Below the pieces are notes generated by a model, which worked only from the letters and a program-made list of their open reading frames with translations, did no database searches and had not been told where the DNA came from. Below, one piece after another: positions 1 to 5,280 of a stretch of 11,645 bases of DNA. Location: NCBI GenBank assembly GCA_016932145.1, contig JAFGDI010000288.1, positions 1 through 11,645 of the forward strand, read 5' to 3'. This stretch comes from Sedimentisphaerales bacterium. GTDB taxonomy: Bacteria > Planctomycetota > Phycisphaerae > Sedimentisphaerales > SM23-30. Positions within the stretch are counted from its first letter, which is position 1; each line of letters begins with the position of its first letter. A program made the translations under genes and the position numbers.

Positions 1-375
1 ACTGAGGTCCCACCAACCCAGATCTTCACCAGCATACTGACGGGCGTGGATCGTACCGGAGAAATTATATGTGCCCATCACCGGATCTGAACCGACATCC
101 ATTGTAATATCATCAGCAAAAGCACCATCGATCCAGAACACAACTGAATCGCCGTCTGTTGTTGTTACCAACTGAGTCTGGCCGACATCATTAGCCGTAT
201 CCCAGCTTACTCCGCCACCGCTAGCACTGCGATAACCCAGCTCTGACCAGTAACCCGCTACATCGAGCAGGGTACGATTTTCTAGTGCTTCCAGCTTTAA
301 GACAGACTTTTCTGACTCCTTAAGAGCCAAACCTGTAAGAGCCTTATTCATCTGGCGGCGAATTTTACGCAACAT
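1..375 (-). CDS. N-terminus of a planctomycete-type extracellular protein (partial, runs off left edge)
   Basis: The first 125 residues of a longer protein are visible; the frame is open to the window edge, so the C-terminus is missing. The start ATG (375-373) follows AGGAG with a 7-nt spacer. The N-terminus is strongly basic (MLRKIRRQMNK). There is no clear hydrophobic signal peptide. Residues 26-38 (LKLEALENRTLLD) resemble the LE.R.LL motif found near the N-terminus of many planctomycete extracellular proteins (Planc_extracel-like). After the motif the sequence becomes acidic and rich in G, S, T, D and W, typical of secreted beta-rich domains. Family knowledge says such proteins are large, modular and surface-exposed or secreted; the actual function cannot be read from this fragment. 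A candidate promoter lies at 665-693, which would give a leader of about 280 nt. Confidence 0.75.
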   Translation of the reverse strand, partial: MLRKIRRQMNKALTGLALKESEKSVLKLEALENRTLLDVAGYWSELGYRSASGGGVSWDTANDVGQTQLVTTTDGDSVVFWIDGAFADDITMDVGSDPVMGTYNFSGTIHARQYAGEDLGWWDLS

Positions 376-558
376 AAGTATTCTCCTGGGCTATATGCTA
401 CTGTTCAACATTTATCAATTATTAAAATAGATGCCTGTCATCCTTGACCCGATGGCTATAGACATCGAGAGTTCAATCCTGTTTTCTACTCTTATGCCTG
501 CAAATATATCAATATTCTAAACTAAGTGCAGGAACTTCTGGGGCCGGTAAAGGCGGGA

Positions 559-584
559 CCTGTCAAATATAAAGCATTGACAGG
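559..584. repeat. 8-bp perfect inverted repeat in the 376-840 intergenic region
   Basis: CCTGTCAA (559-566) and TTGACAGG (577-584) form a perfect 8-bp stem around a 10-nt loop. No T-tract follows on either strand, so it is not a standard terminator. The right arm, extended to TGACAGGCA (578-586), can also pair with TGCCTGTCA at 432-440, so two mutually exclusive foldings are possible in the leader of the left-edge gene. Apart from this hairpin, the candidate promoter and the lysA terminator, I see nothing else clear in 376-840. Confidence 0.5.
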
Positions 585-664
585 CACTGATTTATGTACA
601 TCTCTGCTACCATCATAAAACTAATGAGCCTACCTTCACCCATTTAGCCATTATGGTAGCTTAC

Positions 665-693
665 ATATTATGTCTTAAGTTCTTTACAGTCAA
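665..693 (-). promoter_or_regulatory. Candidate sigma-70 promoter for the left-edge extracellular protein gene
   Basis: On the minus strand, TTGACT (693-688) is separated by 17 nt from TAATAT (670-665). The -35 matches consensus at five of six positions; the -10 is weaker. Transcription would start near 658 and run toward the gene starting at 375. It is inferred from motif spacing only. Confidence 0.35.
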
Positions 694-752
694 GTAAAAA
701 GACCGGGCTATACTGATTATATTGACCTTCTTTTTGCGGGTATCATCTGACC

Positions 753-796
753 AAAAAAAATGATTTTTACACCAAAGGGGCATAAAAATCATTTTT
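753..796 (-). terminator. Intrinsic terminator of lysA
   Basis: The 14-nt arms AAAAATGATTTTTA (756-769) and its exact complement (783-796) flank a 13-nt loop. On the minus strand the stem runs into a stretch of eight T residues (760-753). It lies 44 nt downstream of the lysA stop codon. The stem is very AT-rich, which makes it weaker than a GC stem. Confidence 0.7.
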
Positions 797-840
797 ATCG
801 TAACAGGCCTAATGGCAGGCCCAATAATTGTTTTCTATAT

Positions 841-2121
841 TTATATCAGTTCTGGCGCTACCAGATCAGCCCAGGTTTCGCGTCTGCGAATAATCTTAGC
901 CTGAGAACCATCAACCAGAACCTCAACCGCGCGAGGACGAGAATTATACTGACTGGCCATAGCATAGCCATAGGCACCCGCAGTATATGCAGCTAACAAG
1001 TCGCCCCGCTTCATGGGCGGCAGCATACGGTCCTGAGCAAGAAAATCACCTGACTCACAAATTGGGCCTACCACATCTGTTTTGATCAATCCAGGCATAT
1101 CCATAACTTCCTGACGGTCGGTAATAGCAAACTTCTCAGAAACATTTACCGGCCAGATAAAGTGGAATGCACCATAAAGCATTGGTCGGATAAGGTCGTT
1201 CATTGCCCCATCAATAATTGCGAAGTTCTTTTCGCCACTGGTTTTAGTGTAGTTAACCCGCGAAACCATAATAGCGGCATTGCCCATAATACTTCTGCCA
1301 GGTTCCAGAATGATCTTGAGGCCTTTGTCTTTTACCAGAGGAATGATCTGACGGGCATAATCCGCCGGGGACGGAGCCTTGCCTGTCGTATAATCAGCAG
1401 CATAACCACCACCAATATCCAGGGTATCAATTACAAAACCGCGAGTCCGAAGCTCATCGATCATAGCCAGAGTCTTGGTTATAGCCTCAACATAAGGTTC
1501 AACAGTATAAACCGGCGAACCAATATGGAGATGAATACCACATAGCCTGATATTCGGGTTGCGACCGTAGGTTTCAAATACATTTATCGCCCGCTCAATA
1601 TCAACACCGAACTTCGACTCTTTCTTACCTGTAGTGGTATAAGTGTGGGTCTTGGGGTCAACATCAGGATTAACCCGCAGGGCGCAGTTAACAACCTTAC
1701 CCATTTCGCCGGCGATTTTAATGATATTCTCCAGCTCAGCTTCCGATTCGATATTAAAATAGCCGATCTTCTGCTCTATGGCATAGCGGATCTCAGAGTC
1801 AGTCTTACCCACTCCGGCGTAAACCACCCTGCCAGGATCGCCGCCAGCCTGTAAAACACGATATAGCTCTCCGCCACTGACAACATCAAAAGCCTCACCC
1901 TGAGCTGCAACCATCTTCAAAATGTTTATATTGCTGCAAACCTTTACAGAGTAACAAATTGTGGTAGGAACATCCTTAAATGCCTGCTGAAAATTGTCGA
2001 TATGCCGCTTTATAGTATTCGCACTGTAAATATAAAGAGGTGTGCCAAATTCACTGGCCAGCTCTTCAACTGCTATATCTTCACAATAAAGTTTGCCGTT
2101 TTTATAATTGAACAGGTCCAT
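841..2121 (-). CDS. lysA: Diaminopimelate decarboxylase
   Basis: This is a 426-residue PLP enzyme of the alanine-racemase fold that decarboxylates meso-diaminopimelate to L-lysine, the last step of lysine synthesis in the cytoplasm. Lys60 in the CYSVKVCSN segment is the PLP Schiff-base lysine. GIHLHIGS (195-202) supplies the conserved histidines, IGGGY (236-240) and EPGR (273-276) bind the cofactor phosphate, and CESGD (355-359) carries the catalytic cysteine contributed across the dimer. GAYGYAMASQYNSRPR (382-397) is the C-terminal family signature. The length is normal and nothing is missing. A near-consensus promoter lies at 2226-2254 and a terminator at 753-796, so it is probably monocistronic, although it follows the prolyl isomerase gene on the same strand. 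The ribosome-binding site is weak (AGAAAG, about 8 nt upstream of the ATG). Ornithine/arginine decarboxylase relatives are excluded by the length and signatures. Confidence 0.95.
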   Translation of the reverse strand: MDLFNYKNGKLYCEDIAVEELASEFGTPLYIYSANTIKRHIDNFQQAFKDVPTTICYSVKVCSNINILKMVAAQGEAFDVVSGGELYRVLQAGGDPGRVVYAGVGKTDSEIRYAIEQKIGYFNIESEAELENIIKIAGEMGKVVNCALRVNPDVDPKTHTYTTTGKKESKFGVDIERAINVFETYGRNPNIRLCGIHLHIGSPVYTVEPYVEAITKTLAMIDELRTRGFVIDTLDIGGGYAADYTTGKAPSPADYARQIIPLVKDKGLKIILEPGRSIMGNAAIMVSRVNYTKTSGEKNFAIIDGAMNDLIRPMLYGAFHFIWPVNVSEKFAITDRQEVMDMPGLIKTDVVGPICESGDFLAQDRMLPPMKRGDLLAAYTAGAYGYAMASQYNSRPRAVEVLVDGSQAKIIRRRETWADLVAPELI

Positions 2122-2177
2122 TATCCATCTTTCTGCCGGACTGATTTACCGGTCTAGGGTCTGTTGAGGCGAATTAC

Positions 2178-2218
2178 AAAAACCAGCCAGCCCCGCCCCA
2201 CAAAGCCCGGCTAGCCAG
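2178..2218 (-). terminator. Terminator-like GC-rich hairpin between the prolyl isomerase gene and lysA
   Basis: On the minus strand CTGGCTAGCC (2218-2209) can pair with GGCTGGCTGG (2192-2183) in ten consecutive pairs, three of them G-T wobbles, followed by TTTTT (2182-2178). It sits about 77 nt after the prolyl isomerase stop codon and could end that transcript. The lysA promoter lies just upstream of it, however, so the hairpin would also be at the very 5' end of lysA mRNA. The 16-nt loop is unusually G-rich for this AT-rich region. Confidence 0.4.
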
Positions 2219-2225
2219 GCAAAGA

Positions 2226-2254
2226 ATTCTAACGGAAACAGGCGATTTTGTAAA
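2226..2254 (-). promoter_or_regulatory. Sigma-70 promoter of lysA
   Basis: On the minus strand, TTTACA (2254-2249), a 17-nt spacer and TAGAAT (2231-2226) each match consensus at five of six positions. The predicted transcription start is near 2219, giving a leader of about 98 nt before the lysA ATG at 2121. Confidence 0.55.
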
Positions 2255-2294
2255 TAGCAGAGATAAAACAGTAAGTAAGAGCCAGAAAAAAAGA

Positions 2295-3146
2295 TCAGCG
2301 TATTATCTGGGCTTTTTCTTTTTCGGCGTCGATGAAATCGGCCAGGGCTTGTTCTTGTAGTTCTACTTGCAGGTGTTCGGCGATATGGTCCTGAACTTCC
2401 TCGAAAGGCATTATCGATTCCGGGGTTATTTTATTGACGCGGACAATATGCCAGCCGATCTCTGTTTTGAATGGCTTGCTGATCTCGCCGGGCTTTGATT
2501 TGAAAACCGCCTGGTCAAATTCCGGGAGCATTTCGCCGGGCGTAAACCATCCGAGCTTGCCATCTTCGAGACCGGCATCAGAATTGTTCTTCATTATATC
2601 ATCAAAGGATCGGCCCTGGCTGAGCTTTTTGGCTAATGAGTCGATCTCATCTTTAGCTGCTTTACTGCTGGTCTTACCGTCAATAGCAATGGCAATCTGA
2701 TCAGCATCAGCCATAGCCGGCTGAATAAACAGTTCTTTATTGTCATTGTAATATTCAAGCATCTGCTGGTGAGTTGCCGGCGTTACCGTCTCAGTAATAC
2801 TGGCACGCAGCTTTTCCAGCTTGAGAGAATTTACGATATCGGCTCGCAACTGTTGTTCGGTAAGCCCCGCCTGCTCAAGATATTGCTCGGGAGTATCTGC
2901 CTGCCGACACATATCATCGAAAACTGAATCAACTTCTGACGGGTCAATATCATTAGCGAATTTTTCAGCCAATTGCCGGAATAGTACCTGCTCGATAAGA
3001 TTTTCACAGGCCCACTCCCTAAGCTGCTGCTGCTTTTCTTCCTGCCCCAGCTCACCTTGGAGCCGATTATAATAAGGCTGCATAGCCAGCATTTCCGCCT
3101 CAACAGCCTGATCAGAGATCAGCTCGCCATTAACTGTAATACTCAT
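2295..3146 (-). CDS. Parvulin-type peptidyl-prolyl cis-trans isomerase / chaperone, no signal peptide
   Basis: The product is 283 residues. An alpha-helical SurA/PrsA-like N-terminal region (about 1-135) is followed by a rotamase (PpiC-type) domain (about 140-240) and a C-terminal helix. Recognisable rotamase signatures are GKLGWFTPGEMLPEFDQAVF (196-215), KPGEIS (218-223) and GWHIVRV (231-237). The start ATG is preceded by GGAG at 8 nt. The N-terminus (MSITVNGELIS) is not a signal peptide, so the protein is predicted to be cytoplasmic, unlike PrsA and SurA; NifM is a cytoplasmic relative of similar build. The usual first active-site histidine of the parvulin HIL motif is not seen: the equivalent strand reads ADQIAIAI (148-155). 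His233 is kept. Prolyl isomerase activity may therefore be weak and a chaperone role likely (inference). The MITE at 3232-3451 lies just upstream and its left end may now form part of the promoter. Confidence 0.85.
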   Translation of the reverse strand: MSITVNGELISDQAVEAEMLAMQPYYNRLQGELGQEEKQQQLREWACENLIEQVLFRQLAEKFANDIDPSEVDSVFDDMCRQADTPEQYLEQAGLTEQQLRADIVNSLKLEKLRASITETVTPATHQQMLEYYNDNKELFIQPAMADADQIAIAIDGKTSSKAAKDEIDSLAKKLSQGRSFDDIMKNNSDAGLEDGKLGWFTPGEMLPEFDQAVFKSKPGEISKPFKTEIGWHIVRVNKITPESIMPFEEVQDHIAEHLQVELQEQALADFIDAEKEKAQIIR

Positions 3147-3223
3147 TTATCAATCTCCACTGACAAAACCATATGACGACACAAGAGCAGATCAGAATAT
3201 CACCATTGGCCGTTATAATACTT

Positions 3224-3459
3224 TTATTGTCGTAACCGTTCACGGTTACAGTAACAAGTAACAAGAAATAAGAAATAAGTAACAAGATCTCGTATCGTCC
3301 TTGAGGCCGATGACTGGTTTAAAGCTACGCGGCAACAGAGATATTTCAATTTGTAAGATACTCACCGCCTGACCGCCTTGAATCCAGGTTGCCTAGCAAC
3401 ACCTAAGCTAATTTCTTGTTTTTTATTTCTTATTTCTCCGTGAGCGGTTACTTATTGTC
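3224..3459. mobile_element. MITE-like insertion (220 bp) with terminal inverted repeats and 8-bp target duplication, IS66-like ends
   Basis: The element spans 3232-3451. Its left end GTAACCGTTCACGG (3232-3245) is matched in reverse at 3451-3438 (GTAACCGCTCACGG, 13 of 14). The inverted repeat continues in the block AGAAATAAGAAATAA... ending AACAAG (3264-3286), matched at 3437-3415 (21 of 23). The left arm has an 18-nt extra segment (3246-3263) rich in GTAACA repeats. Both sides are flanked by the same 8 bp, TTATTGTC (3224-3231 and 3452-3459), a perfect target-site duplication. The 128-bp core (3287-3414) has no reading frame, so it is non-autonomous. Ends beginning GTAA with an 8-bp duplication are traits of the IS66 family (established knowledge); assignment to IS66 is inference. 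The right duplication overlaps the last base of the upstream gene's stop codon. Confidence 0.8.
3232..3249. repeat. Hairpin at the left tip of the MITE
   Basis: GTAACCG (3232-3238) and CGGTTAC (3243-3249) form a perfect 7-bp stem with a TTCA loop. The right tip cannot form the same stem because the equivalent of TTAC is absent next to its CGG. It could place a -35-like region ahead of TATTAT on the minus strand for the prolyl isomerase gene. Confidence 0.6.
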
Positions 3460-4433
3460 TAATTTTTTTCCTGCAAATACATAGATGGCAACAGGAAAAA
3501 CTCTCCTTTGAATTCATCTACCCGGCCAGATATTCTGAACTTAAGCGACTGGCCCAGCGAGGCATTGGCCTTTTGCAACATCTGCTCTAAAAGCAAACAA
3601 GGATGTATCACTATCTGGGCAGCACCCGAAGTACTATCACCAGACTCGAACATAAAGTACACCCGCCCCTCTGACTGACTGGGGAACAAACGGCCGATCC
3701 GATTAGTAATGATCATATCATTCTTAAAATATTGCGTTTCAGAATCTTCCAGAGTTACGGTATTAACATCAGTTTCTTTCATTTTGAATGGGAAAGACAA
3801 TATCTCTACCCTGGGAATACTCATGAGCTTATCACGCACAGCCTGCGGCACAACACTTTCAATATTCTGTTCTTGAACAAGATCAGCTCCACCAGCCTGC
3901 TCACTGGCAAAGGGCGAATAACTCCTGGTCTCTTCGACCTGAGCTTTCATATCGCCAAAAAGTGATTCAGTAGCAACCAATGATATGCTCAGATAATTTC
4001 GCTTCTGAAATACCGTAACATTACCCCAAACGCGAAAGACAATATTATAATCAGACTTATTATCCACCACCCTTAGCATAGTCTCAAGCCATCTCGACGG
4101 CAATATTTCAACAGCCTCTACCTGAGCATCGGCAGAGACTGTATCATTTGGCTTTTCCGCATTATTAGCAGATAAGACAATATCATCATTCTCCTGATCA
4201 TCAATGACAAAGAACCAACGAACATTATCGGTATGAGAAAGCAACCGCCCCCGTCGGCCAGCTAAAAAGTCACCCTCTCTCATTATGCCTGAGGTTGACT
4301 CCTGATCGTTCTGCACAATATTGAGAGAGTCGAGAGGTAAATTCTGGCCAGTAAGCATATCAGGACAGGAAATGATCAGAGAAAATAATAAACAAATATG
4401 CGAAACAATGCTTGTAATAGCAACTTTTTTCAT
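3459..4433 (-). CDS. Exported hypothetical protein, probable lipoprotein, with two copies of one module
   Basis: I do not recognise this 324-residue protein. The start chosen (4433) gives MKKVAITSIV followed by a hydrophobic stretch, and has GAG at 8 nt; an upstream in-frame ATG at 4469 has no ribosome-binding site. LIISC (19-23) fits a lipobox, so lipidation at Cys23 is plausible. Two related segments are visible. The first (about 50-155) contains REGDFLAGRRGRL, ILPSRWLETML and FRVWGNVTVFQKRNYL. The second (about 239-319) contains MIITNRIGRL, IHPCLLLEQML and FRISGRVDEFKGEFFLLP. The shared pattern is R.GRL, then a W/Y-F-F/M strand, LLE.ML, then FR..G.V..F.....L. A polar linker (about 160-200) separates them. 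It would sit outside the cytoplasmic membrane. It lies after the infC terminator and so probably has its own promoter. Function unknown. Confidence 0.8.
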   Translation of the reverse strand: MKKVAITSIVSHICLLFSLIISCPDMLTGQNLPLDSLNIVQNDQESTSGIMREGDFLAGRRGRLLSHTDNVRWFFVIDDQENDDIVLSANNAEKPNDTVSADAQVEAVEILPSRWLETMLRVVDNKSDYNIVFRVWGNVTVFQKRNYLSISLVATESLFGDMKAQVEETRSYSPFASEQAGGADLVQEQNIESVVPQAVRDKLMSIPRVEILSFPFKMKETDVNTVTLEDSETQYFKNDMIITNRIGRLFPSQSEGRVYFMFESGDSTSGAAQIVIHPCLLLEQMLQKANASLGQSLKFRISGRVDEFKGEFFLLPSMYLQEKN

Positions 4434-4497
4434 AAAGATCTCTTTAGTAAGCTTAAGCAATATAACCAATTAAACGGTTAATTTTAAAATAACGATA

Positions 4498-4524
4498 GTC
4501 TGCCCTGCATGGAACAGGACAGAC
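4498..4524 (-). terminator. Terminator after infC
   Basis: On the minus strand GTCTGTCCTG (4524-4515) pairs with CAGGGCAGAC (4507-4498) in ten pairs including one wobble, with a 7-nt loop. A T-rich but interrupted tail follows (about 4497-4480). It lies 41 nt past the infC stop codon and would close the ptsN-like/thrS/infC transcript. Confidence 0.6.
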
Positions 4525-4564
4525 CTCGATAAAATTCTATAAGCATCCGGGAAAAACCTGGCGA

Positions 4565-5212
4565 TTACTCGTCGGCGCCTTCCACAAGCTCATCATCGTC
4601 AAAGTCGTCACTTTCAACCTGACCAATGATCTGGCTTTCTTCCTGCTCCTCTTGTCTTACCTCGCCGGCAGCCTCACGCCTTTTAACTTCAGACATTATC
4701 TTGCCTGACGGGCTGAGTACCATAGTCATTCTTTTTCCGTTTTTCTTAGCCGGGGAATCAACCTTACTGACTGGTGCCAATTCGGCAATAATAGCAGCGA
4801 ACTGGTCATTAGCCATACCGAGGTGTATCATCTCGCGACCGCGGAACATCATAGTAAACTGGACCTTATTGCCTTTTTCGAGGAATTTCCGGGCGGCATT
4901 AACCTTGGTTTCAAGGTCATGCTGGTCTATTTTTGGACGCAGGCGTACTTCCTTCAGGACAACATTATGCTGTTTTACCTTAGCACGATGCTCCTTTTTC
5001 TTCTGGTCATACTTCCACTTGCCATAGTCCATGAGACGACACACCGGGGGCTTACTAGTCGGTGCTACCTCAACCAGATCAATTCCAGCTTCCCGCGCCA
5101 TGTTCAGGGCCTCAATAGTTCTGACAACACCAACCTGATTATTATTATGGTCGATAAGTCGGACTTCAGGGACTCTTATACGCTCATTTATTCTAAGATT
5201 CTTGGCAGTTAT
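4565..5212 (-). CDS. infC: Translation initiation factor IF-3, non-canonical ATA start, acidic C-terminal tail
   Basis: IF3 binds the 30S subunit, prevents premature 50S joining and rejects non-canonical start codons. The 215-residue product shows the whole family: the N-domain (I.)NERIRVPEVRLID..., EALNMAREAGIDLVEVAP and PPVCRLMDYGK, then the C-domain with VKEVRLRP-like, KFLEKGNKVQF and FRGREM segments. The conserved N-domain extends upstream of the first ATG (5101). Between an in-frame TAA (5227-5225) and that ATG there is no ATG, GTG or TTG codon. ATA at 5212-5210 lies 8 nt after AAGGAG and gives the N-terminus (M)TAKNLRINERI. A further 35 or so residues after the usual end are acidic (ending DDFDDDELVEGADE). 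It follows thrS by 68 nt, the classic order, but rpmI and rplT do not follow it here. Confidence 0.93.
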   Translation of the reverse strand: MTAKNLRINERIRVPEVRLIDHNNNQVGVVRTIEALNMAREAGIDLVEVAPTSKPPVCRLMDYGKWKYDQKKKEHRAKVKQHNVVLKEVRLRPKIDQHDLETKVNAARKFLEKGNKVQFTMMFRGREMIHLGMANDQFAAIIAELAPVSKVDSPAKKNGKRMTMVLSPSGKIMSEVKRREAAGEVRQEEQEESQIIGQVESDDFDDDELVEGADE

Positions 5213-5226
5213 TGCTGTATCTCCTT
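5210..5226 (-). promoter_or_regulatory. infC ribosome-binding site and ATA start codon
   Basis: AAGGAG (5226-5221), an 8-nt spacer and ATA (5212-5210). The site is as strong as a Shine-Dalgarno can be, which compensates for the poor start codon. The arrangement matches the E. coli scheme in which IF3 represses its own non-canonical start (AUU there). Autoregulation here is inference. Confidence 0.8.
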
Positions 5227-5238
5227 AAAAGACAATAT

Positions 5239-5266
5239 ATTATAACTTAAAACCACTATGGTTTAA
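5239..5266 (-). promoter_or_regulatory. Possible internal infC promoter and small hairpin in the thrS-infC gap
   Basis: On the minus strand TATAAT (5244-5239) is preceded at 16 nt by TTAAAC (5266-5261), a poor -35. The same gap holds AAACCA/TGGTTT (5250-5264), a 6-bp stem with a 3-nt loop, overlapping the spacer. The leader to the ATA start would be only about 20 nt. Evidence is motif match only. Confidence 0.3.
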
Positions 5267-5280
5267 CTTTAAGATCACTT

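Noticed and set aside
806..821. GGCCT/AGGCC hairpin just after the lysA stop codon
   Set aside because: Only five pairs and no T-run; the adjacent 14-bp hairpin with T8 explains termination better.
3381..3410. GTTGC/GCAAC hairpin inside the MITE core as a terminator
   Set aside because: Only five perfect pairs and the T-rich sequence that follows is the MITE inverted repeat, not a direct T-tract.
4434..4469. Longer start (ATG at 4469) for the duplicated-module protein
   Set aside because: No ribosome-binding site, and it would place polar residues before the signal peptide; the ATG at 4433 fits both.
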